Shown here: piece by piece, positions 9,903 to 17,652 of the stretch
Layout of the letters: each line of letters begins with the position of its first letter
Position numbering within the stretch: position 1 is the stretch's first letter
NCBI RefSeq assembly: GCF_030408375.1
Contig: NZ_CP046530.1
Coordinates: 2,289,802 to 2,353,801, forward strand
DNA: 64,000 nucleotides
DNA from: Corynebacterium afermentans subsp. lipophilum
GTDB lineage: Bacteria; Actinomycetota; Actinomycetes; Mycobacteriales; Mycobacteriaceae
Direction: 5' to 3'
The notes under the pieces: generated by a model
Told to the model about the DNA's origin: nothing
The model's input: only the letters and a program-made list of their open reading frames with translations
Databases searched by the model: none
Program-made: the position numbers and the translations under genes

Positions 9903-10153
9903 TCTTGTTCTTTCTCCTTAAACAGGCTTCCATCAGGGAGTAGAAAGCTTACAAAGACACGATTCGATCGTGGGGATTTCTCGGGTATCAGGTCTTCGAG
10001 GGCAGCTTAATTCTCCCATTTCGAATGGTCGAATCCCAGTCCACGAGGTAAGCGCTTTTTGTTTACAAACTTCCTTCCCAGTCACACCATTTCTTTGGGG
10101 CACTGTAGAGGGTCGTTGATTTGACGACGATAGAACAATGGCAAACCCCATCT
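9903..10153. other. Gap between cargo genes with no convincing gene
   Basis: A 251-bp AT-rich stretch. A 72-codon minus-strand reading frame (9933-10151) starts just after the upstream stop codon but has no ribosome site and no recognisable features. On the plus strand GGTCGAATCCC (10028-10038) loosely resembles a tRNA T-arm but no tRNA body surrounds it. It probably contains the promoter for the two genes to its left. Confidence 0.3.
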
Positions 10154-11062
10154 TTAATCATTTCCGTATTCAGGAAAGGCGACAGGATCCTCATCTGAAA
10201 ACGTCCCGAACGACTTATTCAACCCTGCAAGCTCGATCAAGTCGTAATCGTCTAATATCAAGTAGCATTCGTCGCAAAAGAATCGGTCCGGCAAAAAGCT
10301 AACCTCTATCACGGGGAACTCCGGATCGTCCAGATTTAAGCTTTTACTCTCAGCCTCATCGGAGCCGACAATTCCGTTTCGCTCACACGCCGGGCATTGC
10401 GCTTCGGTCTCATAGTACGAACGGGAAACCCATCTCCTGTTGGCCTCCCACCGAGCATTCTCTCCAACAGAGGCCATTCCACTTTGGCGTCGTTGGTACC
10501 GAGACTGAGCAGAAGCAAGAAGTGCTTCGTAATGAACTTCAAGATTTCGTTTGTTAGCCGCAAGCAGCGATTCAATCTTGTTTGCCATTGCCGAACCAAC
10601 GAAATCATCAAATGTTCGTTGACCGGACAGCAGGAGAACATTAAAAAGAGACCAGATCCTAGGCCACCAAATCTGATTGGGCAGAAGGAGTATGTCTACG
10701 CCTGCCCCGTGCAGATAGTCATTTCTAGCCTCTGCGATTTTCAATGCTTCCTCACGGTTGAATGGACGCAATGCGCTTCCACACCTAGTGAAGATTGTAG
10801 AGGCCTGCGCAGTTATTGCTTTGTTTGATTCTTTGAGTTCTAGGGCTTGAAGCAATTGAGACCCGCCATCTCTTTGGGGATCGACCACCAGTGCAGGGGA
10901 GATCTCTGCTAGAGCCCACTTTGCGGCTTGCTCAAGGGAGAGCGCTGCCCAGAACCGCCGTTCATCCTCGCTTCTTCCTTCGCCAGGTTCAGTGGCACGG
11001 TTAATGAATAGAATGGCTTTATTCCAGAAGCCCTCGGCGGCAAAGGGATTCACCGTTGACAC
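10154..11062 (-). CDS. HEPN-motif protein with C-terminal zinc-ribbon-like cysteines, candidate RNase effector
   Basis: 302 residues. Residues near 113-121 read ARNDYLHG, which contains R-N-D-Y-L-H and fits the RX4-6H catalytic motif of HEPN ribonucleases with the usual polar residue after Arg; the N-terminal half is mostly helical. The C-terminal third carries CPAC near 222 and CDEC near 264, a plausible zinc ribbon. HEPN proteins are known toxins and abortive-infection effectors; assignment here rests on the motif and on the defence context. The start is GTG 11062, overlapping the upstream oxygenase-like gene by 13 bases, so the two are co-translated. Codon use is AT-richer than the flanking helicase genes. 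Confidence 0.6.
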   Translation of the reverse strand: MSTVNPFAAEGFWNKAILFINRATEPGEGRSEDERRFWAALSLEQAAKWALAEISPALVVDPQRDGGSQLLQALELKESNKAITAQASTIFTRCGSALRPFNREEALKIAEARNDYLHGAGVDILLLPNQIWWPRIWSLFNVLLLSGQRTFDDFVGSAMANKIESLLAANKRNLEVHYEALLASAQSRYQRRQSGMASVGENARWEANRRWVSRSYYETEAQCPACERNGIVGSDEAESKSLNLDDPEFPVIEVSFLPDRFFCDECYLILDDYDLIELAGLNKSFGTFSDEDPVAFPEYGND

Positions 11063-11718
11063 TTCCTTAACATGACCCGTTGTATTTCTCTCGATGATTG
11101 ATCATCTGTTACGTGTGATCTTCCATGAAGGATCATCCGGTTGCGAAGTAGCAGCACTAGATTGGGCCGGTCCCAGCGGAACTCTGTGACCTCTTCAGGT
11201 GGGGGAGCCGAGAAACGCTGTACAAGCTTCGTCGCGAAATGGTCCACTGGGCTCATGCAACTCGGATCAAAGCGCAGACGACCATCGAGGCCATAGGCGG
11301 AAGCAAGCCACACTTCTCTTCCACTCCGGACCGCAAACATACCGCGCGCTTCATCGAAAGGTACTGTCCGCGGTCGCCACATTCTTGTAGGCACTGAGCT
11401 CGGATTTTTTGACCAAAGCAGTACTATATCTGGAACGTTTCGAAGGTGGGCGCCGTCCGTGTGGAGCGGCTGTTCCCCGTATCCAAATCTGGAACTAATA
11501 GAGTTCGAAGGAGCTTCGTGCTGGAGCATCGGTCTTAGGGTATCCACCTTCCCTTGTCCCACGCGATTGGCAACCAACTCGAAGTCACTATGTTGAGCCA
11601 AATAACTACTTAGCCCGCTCAATCGAATCGAACTCGCCTGCCCCACACTCCACCCCTTTTCAGCAGATTCGCTGAGCATGCGCCCGAAGTTGAAAGACTC
11701 GCATGTACCCAAATTCAC
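11050..11718 (-). CDS. TauD/clavaminate-synthase-like 2-oxoglutarate/Fe(II) oxygenase
   Basis: About 222 residues. HTDGAHLRNVPDIVLLW contains the iron-binding HxD pair, and near the C-terminus NRMILHGRSH followed by a conserved Arg-rich strand matches the distal His/Arg region of TauD/CsiD-type oxygenases. The fold is predicted from these motifs only. Such enzymes hydroxylate small molecules, proteins or nucleic acid bases; the substrate is unknown. I prefer GTG 11718 or TTG 11712 because AGGAGG lies at 11723-11728; the open frame extends back to 11757. It overlaps the HEPN-motif gene, which makes a modification enzyme paired with a putative RNase, an unusual combination. Confidence 0.6.
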   Translation of the reverse strand: MNLGTCESFNFGRMLSESAEKGWSVGQASSIRLSGLSSYLAQHSDFELVANRVGQGKVDTLRPMLQHEAPSNSISSRFGYGEQPLHTDGAHLRNVPDIVLLWSKNPSSVPTRMWRPRTVPFDEARGMFAVRSGREVWLASAYGLDGRLRFDPSCMSPVDHFATKLVQRFSAPPPEEVTEFRWDRPNLVLLLRNRMILHGRSHVTDDQSSREIQRVMLRKCQR

Positions 11719-11843
11719 CACGCCTCCTGAAATGAAATGTCGCGAGCCATACACCACATTTGCTGGTTCTACTCACCCTCGGCAGAAGTATGTTATCCGT
11801 TGTAATCGGTACTTTCTCAAACTCGATTTGGAATTCGATCCCA

Positions 11844-12225
11844 TCAATCTCTCAAACTCTTATACGCCTCCCGCATATCCGTCTCCCGGTCCAGCTGCCT
11901 AAAGGGATACTCGTAGACGTACTCCACACCGGACTGCGGATGCATCCACGTCCGATCCGCCACCGACAACTCCGCGCCGTCCTTCAACTTCGCGTCAGCC
12001 TTCACAATCTCCTTCGGCACCTTCCGACCATTCGCATCAAACCGATCCTCCTGGTCATAACGCCGCATCACCGGAAACTGCGTCCGGTAAATCATGCACA
12101 ACTCATCCGCCGTCACACCCAACGACAACGCCACAATCGCATCAATCTCCACCTGCGCAGCACGCCACTCTTCATCCTTACGCAAAGGCGTATCGACGTC
12201 CCAAGGTTCCCCCACAACCTCCTCC
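11844..12225 (-). pseudogene. Duplicated 3' fragment of the defence methyltransferase gene
   Basis: Bases 11862-12225 match 18445-18808, the last ~120 codons of the intact methyltransferase, over 364 bp without an indel and with only about half a dozen mismatches by eye. The upstream part of the gene is missing: homology stops at 12225 inside the codons for EEVVGEP. At the downstream end the copy diverges after DMREAY and ends at 11844 with a different short tail. A recombination scar, not a functional gene; an open frame back to 12275 exists by chance. It marks the former methyltransferase/cargo junction of another allele. Confidence 0.9.
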
Positions 12226-12258
12226 GACACCACTTGCTCTTTGCAGACCAAGTTTTCC

Positions 12259-12990
12259 CTACCATTTTGCGTCAATCACTCGTGGAGAGAACCCTGCCGG
12301 AGGCGTGACTGAGAATCCGAGCTCCTCCAACGACTTTGCCGCGGCTTCCGGGTAGTCCCGTACTGCGGCAGCCGTTTGCTTGAACAACCATTCTTGCCGC
12401 CGCCGCAGCAAGGTCGGCTCCCAGCCCGGTTTGCCCCGAAACCCGCACTCAGCGATAACGAAGTAGAGGAATTCTTCAACCGACGGACGAAACCGCCTGC
12501 CACCCACCGGCAAATGCAGTTCTTCCAGCCGTCCTTTCTTCCTCGGATTTCCAGACTTCCCCTGGAAGTTCTGCATTAAAGCCGGGCTCAGCAATCCAGT
12601 GACTCCCGAGTAATGAATGTGGGCGCATGGAGCGCTGGTGTACCCCCGTTCGTATTCAAACCGAATGCCTGGGGACGTAGCCACCCGCAGCTCGAATTTG
12701 CTTCTTTCCACGGCGAGGAACCTGCCGGTGGAATCGGAAGTTAATTCGTAGCGGACGATGACGCGGAATAGCTGGCTGTAGTCTTGGCTATCAATTTCGC
12801 TTTCGAGCTGACCGGCACCGTGGATAACCGGGGCATCAAATTCACCTACAACGATGTTCGTATCGGCGTTAAGCCACGCCTCTGTTTCGATATCCCCTTC
12901 AGATGCGAGTGGGAGAGCATCTATAAGCGTGCTTCTCACCTCATCGAGAAACAGCTCAGCCTCGTCACGCAGATTCAAGTTGTCCCTCAC
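12259..12990 (-). CDS. Hypothetical protein, second gene of a toxin-antitoxin-like pair
   Basis: 243 residues, soluble, no signal peptide. The central part has alternating strands (residues 70-150), then a positively charged helical C-terminal third (RKKGRLEEL, LRRRQEWLFKQ) that could bind nucleic acid. I do not recognise the family. GTG 12990 overlaps the preceding 73-residue gene by 26 bases, the organisation of type II toxin-antitoxin and phage-exclusion pairs (inference). It lies between the methyltransferase fragment and a broken helicase copy, so it is one cassette of the cargo block. Confidence 0.6.
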   Translation of the reverse strand: MRDNLNLRDEAELFLDEVRSTLIDALPLASEGDIETEAWLNADTNIVVGEFDAPVIHGAGQLESEIDSQDYSQLFRVIVRYELTSDSTGRFLAVERSKFELRVATSPGIRFEYERGYTSAPCAHIHYSGVTGLLSPALMQNFQGKSGNPRKKGRLEELHLPVGGRRFRPSVEEFLYFVIAECGFRGKPGWEPTLLRRRQEWLFKQTAAAVRDYPEAAAKSLEELGFSVTPPAGFSPRVIDAKW

Positions 12991-13186
12991 CCAACAGCAT
13001 CAATACGACGCTTAAATCGTCGTACAAGGCCCGCTCGGACTTATCTAGCATGCCCGAGTGGGCGAGCGTACGTAGTTCTTCAATGCTCGCAGAGGGCTGG
13101 CGTGTAGACCTGCGGAGAGCAGCGAGATAGTCTCGCTTCTTCTCCCAGAGTTCCTTGTTGTTGGTGGTCTTAATTTCAACTGCCAT
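12965..13186 (-). CDS. Small protein upstream of hypothetical partner, antitoxin-like position
   Basis: 73 residues from ATG 13186 (MAVEIKTTNNKELWEKKRDY). The open frame extends to 13345, but the GAGG-containing ribosome site just upstream of 13186 and the poor composition of the extension favour the short form. Helical, charged, with a repeated RRSTRQPSASIEEL-type segment; no recognised DNA-binding motif. Its stop lies 26 bases inside the next gene, so the two are translationally coupled. A large palindrome at 13257-13288 lies just upstream and would suit an autoregulated promoter. Confidence 0.55.
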   Translation of the reverse strand: MAVEIKTTNNKELWEKKRDYLAALRRSTRQPSASIEELRTLAHSGMLDKSERALYDDLSVVLMLLGEGQLESA

Positions 13187-13256
13187 CTCAATCACCTCAG
13201 CTCGCTGGGCTATCGTTCTAGTCCCGAATAATAGCCAACACCGCGCCACCAACAAC

Positions 13257-13288
13257 CTGCACTGTCGAACACGTGTTCTACAGTGCAG
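13257..13288. promoter_or_regulatory. Near-perfect 32-bp palindrome upstream of the two-gene cassette
   Basis: The two 16-base arms (outer CTGCACTGT / ACAGTGCAG, core GAACACGTGTTC) pair with a single mismatch. A further half copy CGAACAC recurs about 12 bases beyond. It lies 70-100 bases upstream of the start at 13186. Such long dyads are typical operators of autoregulated toxin-antitoxin or restriction controller genes; no regulator gene is assigned. Confidence 0.55.
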
Positions 13289-13368
13289 GTCGAGATGCTC
13301 GAACACAGCACCGATCTCGACGAGACAGATGCGCTCGTGTTTCACTCATTGCCGGGCGTTTAACCCAT

Positions 13369-14071
13369 CCCCTCAAACCGCGCATACGCCTCCCGTGCCC
13401 TGGGCACCGTCGTAGGTGTGGAACTCATCCAGCACCAAGTACTGCAACGATGTTGCGGAGCGCTTCCAGATCTCCCGGTCCTCTTCACGCAGCAGCAGCT
13501 GGTCCAGCATCTTGTAGTTGGTGAGCAAGATGTCCGGCGGATCCGCGCGCATCTGGTCACGGTCAGTAATCAGCGAATCCCGCGTGACCTTGCGGACGGA
13601 ACCCTTCGCCTCACCCGTGTAAATACCCGCCGTCACCCCCGCCAACGCCGGCTCGCTGGTAAGCAGCTTAGCCAAGCGGTCCGCCTGGTCATTCGACAGC
13701 GCGTTCATGGGGTACAGCAACAGTGCCTTGGTTCCGCGTTGCCCCTCCGCCCGGGCCCGCGCCGCGTGATCCAACACCGGGTAGAGGAACGACTCAGTCT
13801 TACCTGAACCAGTACCCGTGATCACCAACGTCGACTCCGGGCGACGAGCGCCCTGTTCATCCCGACTGCGCAAACGCCGGAACGCCTCCGCCTGATGGTG
13901 GTACGGCATGAACCACCCCGGCATCCAGTCCAGAATCCCGTCCCACCCGATCGCGCGCGCGTACGGCAAGCGCGTGCGCACGTACGGGCCGTGGAACATA
14001 CCCCGCTCCGAGTCCTCCAAGAACGCCTTCAGCGCGTTGGACGTCTCCGGGTTCGCAAGCGAAAACGCAGT
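13369..14071 (-). pseudogene. Duplicated internal 5' fragment of the YprA-family helicase fused to methyltransferase 3' end
   Basis: Bases 13393-14071 match 7699-8377, codons ~22 to ~248 of the intact YprA helicase, over 679 bp with no indel and roughly 97% identity by eye. It includes the Walker A and the DEFH box but lacks the true N-terminus and the whole rest of the protein. At its downstream end (13369-13393) the sequence switches out of frame into the last codons of the methyltransferase (EAYARFEG-type), with CCG as microhomology. The upstream end abuts the stop region of the GltS gene. A recombination product, not functional. Confidence 0.92.
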
Positions 14072-14081
14072 CTCATGGGCT

Positions 14082-15278
14082 TTAGGCCACCCAGTTAAGA
14101 CAGAACACAATCCACGGCAGCGCCACGATGTCGATTAACACTGCGCCCGAAAGTGGCACGACAATCATGCCCACGCGCGACTGCAGACCATGGCGGCGGC
14201 CAATCGCGTCCATATTCGCCACTGCGTTGGGGGTTCCACCAAGACCATGGCCCATCATGCCGCCGCAAATCACTGCCGCGTCGTAGTCCTTGCCCAGCAT
14301 GCGGAAGACGACCAACACAACGAACAGGACGAGCGCCACAACCTGCACAACCAGGATGATGAACAGCGGTAACGCCAGGCTGTACAGATCCCAGATCTTC
14401 AGACTCATCATGGCCTGGGTAAGGAAAAACCCGAGGGAAAGCTCAGAGATGAGTGACAATGACTTCCCGTGCAGTGAAAACCACCCCAATTTGTCATTGA
14501 GGTTGCGAAACACAATTGCGATGAGCATCGCTCCGACATAGCCGGGGAGCGAGTAACCAGTGACGTCGCCGAACCAAGACCCTAGGAACACACCGATCAC
14601 CACGATGAAGCCGATTAGCGCGGCCGTGGCAATGAGCGAGCCTTCCTCGACCTCCGAGGTTTCGTCAATCCCCGTTTCCTCGATCGCTTCAATCTCGCGC
14701 GTCTTGATGTCCAGCCCGTAGTGCTTAATCAGCCACGTGGCAAGCGGCCCGCCAATGAGCGAACCCGCGATCAAACCGAAGGTTGCTGCAGCGATCGCGA
14801 CAGCAGTAGCACCCTGCGCACCGAGCTCTTCAGCGGTTGGGCCGAATGCGGCTGCCGCACCGTGGCCACCCTCGAGGGAGACAGAACCTGCCATGACGCC
14901 GAGCAAAGCGTTTAAGTCGAGCGCCTTCGCCAGCCCAATGCCGACAAGGTTTTGGAAGATTGCCACACCCCAGCACGCCACGAGGTAGATCAGCAAGAAC
15001 TTCCCGCCAGCGCGCATCAAGCCAAGCGATGCGCCAAGTCCAATGGTCGTGAAGAACGCCAACATTGCCGGGCTTTGAAGCGTGGTGTCGAGTGTGAGCT
15101 CGAAGGACAAAGCCTCTCGCAGGAACAGAACAACCAGGGCGAATAAGAAGCCACCCACCACTGGCCCTGGGATCGCGAACCTACTGAAGATTTTCCAACT
15201 TCTCGCGGCCCAGTTGCCGAGGAGCAGCAATGCCAGGGTCAGCGCAACCGAGCTGACCAGGTCCAATTCAAATTCCAT
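14082..15278 (-). CDS. gltS: Sodium/glutamate symporter, GltS family
   Basis: 398 residues, the normal length for GltS (~400). About ten hydrophobic segments are arranged as two halves, with the conserved glycine-rich motifs GSVSLEGGHGAAAAFGPT near 130-147 and GGMMGHGLGGTPNAVANM near 340-357 that form the re-entrant loops of this family. It imports glutamate with Na+. A charged cytoplasmic loop (about 200-215) separates the halves. It is intact to its stop codon, immediately after which the broken helicase copy begins. A metabolic transporter here, within a defence cargo block, looks like a passenger brought in with the flanking recombination. Confidence 0.93.
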   Translation of the reverse strand: MEFELDLVSSVALTLALLLLGNWAARSWKIFSRFAIPGPVVGGFLFALVVLFLREALSFELTLDTTLQSPAMLAFFTTIGLGASLGLMRAGGKFLLIYLVACWGVAIFQNLVGIGLAKALDLNALLGVMAGSVSLEGGHGAAAAFGPTAEELGAQGATAVAIAAATFGLIAGSLIGGPLATWLIKHYGLDIKTREIEAIEETGIDETSEVEEGSLIATAALIGFIVVIGVFLGSWFGDVTGYSLPGYVGAMLIAIVFRNLNDKLGWFSLHGKSLSLISELSLGFFLTQAMMSLKIWDLYSLALPLFIILVVQVVALVLFVVLVVFRMLGKDYDAAVICGGMMGHGLGGTPNAVANMDAIGRRHGLQSRVGMIVVPLSGAVLIDIVALPWIVFCLNWVA

Positions 15279-15437
15279 TTCACCCTGTCTTTCTCAAACT
15301 CTTGTGGGGCCGCTAAAGCCCACCCGGCGTGCGGAACCGCACACCGGAAGTTGACTTAAGCCTCGGAGATCTTATCGTGTGCCCTTAGACACACCGAGAA
15401 AGGTGCAGGGGTCAGCCCACATCGACAAACTAGTTCT
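15279..15437. other. Gap with inverted repeat between lipoprotein and GltS genes
   Basis: A 24-bp imperfect palindrome lies at 15324-15347 (arms CCGGCGTGCGG / CCGCACACCGG), and a second looser dyad (CTCG...GTGTG / CACACCGAG) at 15362-15397. Neither is followed by a T-run on the minus strand. One may be a weak terminator for the lipoprotein gene or an operator for gltS. Confidence 0.35.
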
Positions 15438-16316
15438 CTACATCATTTGGGCTGCACAATTCTCCGTCCAGCCGGTAGTGCCATCAGTGAAGAACGTGGT
15501 GCCCGTCTGGTGAATGCTCGGATCCCCACAGGAGGCGATCTGCTTCTCCATCACTTGCGGTTCCACCTGCCCCGGCGCTTCGGTGTAGCCGATCACTGGC
15601 TCCGCTTCCTGTGGCGCCGGGGCAGGAGCTTGGACGGGGGCTTCCGCTTCAGCAGGAGCCTCGTAGACCGGGGTTTCTGGTTCCACCGCCGAGGCCTGCT
15701 CGGCCGCCTCGGCCGGGCTTGCAATTGCAGACGGCGCCCCAGAACTCGTCGATTCCTCTGGCGCTGGGGTTATCTCCTTGAGGTCAAACTTGGAGTTGGC
15801 AATACCGAGCACCTGCGCATCATCTGAGATCAGGAACGTGCCGTAGCTGCGAACCTTTTCGCCAACCCTCGCGGGAGTAGCGGACCACTGCTCGTACCCC
15901 TGTGGGACTCCGCAACCACCGCCCCACTCGGCGGTGGATTTAAACTGCTCCGAATCCCACGCCTCTGGGACCTCCTGCCTCACACCAATTTCCGCGCCAG
16001 TGCTGTCCTTGATTTCTTCAACAGCGGTAAGAACACCGGTAATCTGCACCAGCTGGAAACCGTCCGGAATAGCTTCTTCCACCAAGCGCGTCTTGCAATC
16101 CCCACCGAGCTGGATTTCTTCAACTACCAGCTCGCCTCCGCAATTATTTCCTTGGCAGTCAACCGGGATCGTATCTCCGACTTGAGCGAACTTCTTCTCC
16201 GCTTCAGTCGTTTGCGAGGGCTGTTCACTGGTTGGTGTCCCTTCATCCTCGGACGAAGTAGAACAACCGGCGAACAGGAAACTTGCCACAAGAACGGCAC
16301 CGAAGACTCGTTTCAT
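15438..16316 (-). CDS. Secreted lipoprotein with Pro/Ala/Glu-rich linker
   Basis: 292 residues from ATG 16316 (MKRVFGAVLVASFLFAGCST). The lipobox FAGC near residue 18 marks it as a lipoprotein anchored on the outer face of the membrane. A ~160-residue globular part contains paired cysteines (DCQGNNC; GGGCG), then a Pro/Ala/Glu linker (about 170-245) and a short C-terminal domain with CGDPS and WTENC that could form a disulfide and resembles wall- or surface-exposed tails. Function unknown. It lies directly upstream of gltS on the same strand and may be co-transcribed with it. It is not a recognised defence protein. Confidence 0.8.
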   Translation of the reverse strand: MKRVFGAVLVASFLFAGCSTSSEDEGTPTSEQPSQTTEAEKKFAQVGDTIPVDCQGNNCGGELVVEEIQLGGDCKTRLVEEAIPDGFQLVQITGVLTAVEEIKDSTGAEIGVRQEVPEAWDSEQFKSTAEWGGGCGVPQGYEQWSATPARVGEKVRSYGTFLISDDAQVLGIANSKFDLKEITPAPEESTSSGAPSAIASPAEAAEQASAVEPETPVYEAPAEAEAPVQAPAPAPQEAEPVIGYTEAPGQVEPQVMEKQIASCGDPSIHQTGTTFFTDGTTGWTENCAAQMM

Positions 16317-16469
16317 CTTCTTTACTTTCAATTTCGGGAAACAATGCACGACTTACATTAGGACTTGCAGCAGATAGCTACGACCAGCTTCAGAAAGGAT
16401 GTTCGGCCCCTCCGGGTTCGTAACTGGACACCGTTTACCCCGGTTAAGGGACTCAGCCCACCGAGGAGA

Positions 16470-17465
16470 TCAGAACGGTGGATCGTCTAAGGACCTGAGC
16501 GAGTCTTCTTTCACAGCTTTCGTCGGCAATGCCATTTCAGATACGGTGTAGAGGTTAAGAATGTCATCTCGATCCATGAAAATAATTTGGCTTCGTTTAG
16601 ATGCATCAAGTGCCTCACCCAACCATTGCCGCGCTTGCTTTGTGATTTTCCCGCCTGAAACAATGAACGCGTGATCCACCAGAACCCTGCGATTCAGCTC
16701 CGGATCAAAGATTGGATGTGCCAGCATCATCACAGCTTGATTGTGAATCTCGGCAATATTCGCACTGCCTGTCTTAGTGCGTCCAGATGAGTCAATCTTG
16801 CCTCGCTTCGCTTGGAGGCCGAAGTACAGTACGTGTTTTGTTGGAAGTATGTAACGCATCCACACGTCTTTTCCATACTCAAGAGCTTTGTCCGAATGCC
16901 CAGCTTCCATGATGCGTTCAAACCCCAGCTGTTTGAAGAGTGGTATCAGTACATCTCCAATTAGTTCATCCTCGCTGCAACGATCTAGATACTGATCCAG
17001 TTTCTGCCGTTTTTTGTTTTCTTCAGCCGTTAGCGGCCGATAAGGATTTAACGATGTACTTGTAAGTCTGTTCGCTCCTATCTTTCGGAGGGTGTGACGG
17101 CCAGCTTCGCAGTAGACCTCCAAACCTTCGCGATTAAGCACCATATTTAGCTTGGAAAGCGCGTTAGGACGATCGGGGCCTTCGTTGAGTGCATCAGCGG
17201 GATTCATGAGCTGTTCAATGAGGCGACAGAAGGTTTGAGGTGGCATATCTTCGATTTCACCAGGCTGGGAAAGAATATCCGCTATAACGTCCGCCACCCA
17301 TCGGTTACGTGTCGTTCCGTCATGCACATAATTAGTACCCAAATCCTCGAAGAACTCTGTGATGTAAGAACTGGAGCGGTAGGGAAAGTAAGATTCGCCG
17401 TTAGCTGGCGAATTTCCGACAACAAGGTCGGACAGCTCCATAAGAGTTCGGCGTCTAAATTTCAA
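16470..17465 (-). CDS. AbiJ N-terminal-like domain plus Mrr-like restriction nuclease
   Basis: 331 residues. The N-terminal ~65 residues (SSYITEFFEDLGTNYVHDG, then RNRWVADVIADIL) fit the AbiJ-type N-terminal domain found on abortive-infection proteins. The C-terminal half has ELIGDVLIPLFKQLGF, then EYGKDVWM near 198 and YFGLQAKRGKID near 213-224: an Asp followed by Q-x-K, as in Mrr-type PD-(D/E)XK nucleases. Predicted role: nucleic-acid-cleaving effector. The start is TTG 17465 with GAAGGAG six bases upstream. It is the last gene of a tightly overlapping set that begins at the methyltransferase stop. AT-richer than its neighbours. Confidence 0.72.
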   Translation of the reverse strand: MKFRRRTLMELSDLVVGNSPANGESYFPYRSSSYITEFFEDLGTNYVHDGTTRNRWVADVIADILSQPGEIEDMPPQTFCRLIEQLMNPADALNEGPDRPNALSKLNMVLNREGLEVYCEAGRHTLRKIGANRLTSTSLNPYRPLTAEENKKRQKLDQYLDRCSEDELIGDVLIPLFKQLGFERIMEAGHSDKALEYGKDVWMRYILPTKHVLYFGLQAKRGKIDSSGRTKTGSANIAEIHNQAVMMLAHPIFDPELNRRVLVDHAFIVSGGKITKQARQWLGEALDASKRSQIIFMDRDDILNLYTVSEMALPTKAVKEDSLRSLDDPPF

Positions 17466-17652
17466 GGAAGCTCCTTCGTTCCAAAGACCTTATAGCTGGT
17501 CCCAACTCTTTACTGCCGATAATCCATTTGTCTCTCGGGCGCCTGCCCATCCCCGCGATGAAGAATCTGTTATTCGTTTCCAGGTGGATTTCCGGCAATG
17601 GACTTGAAAGGCCCCGACTCGGCCTCCAGAACCTTCCAGTAAGCTTTGTCAA
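17455..17652 (-). CDS. Possible small basic protein in an overlapping gene chain
   Basis: 65 residues. The TTG start overlaps the stop of the upstream gene (TTGA at 17649-17652), and the end overlaps the start of the AbiJ/Mrr-like gene by 11 bases; otherwise the region would be an empty 183-bp gap in a tightly packed operon. The product is rich in Arg and Pro, with no recognised motif. The overlap at both ends is the main argument for it; the composition is only moderately gene-like. Confidence 0.35.
   Translation of the reverse strand: MTKLTGRFWRPSRGLSSPLPEIHLETNNRFFIAGMGRRPRDKWIIGSKELGPAIRSLERRSFLEI

Noticed and set aside
10020..10060. tRNA-like T-arm (GGTCGAATCCC), possible att site
   Set aside because: No acceptor stem, anticodon arm or D arm around it; loop one base short.
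9933..10151. 72-codon minus-strand open frame in the cargo block
   Set aside because: No ribosome site, odd composition (many Cys, Pro, Ser), no partner overlap.
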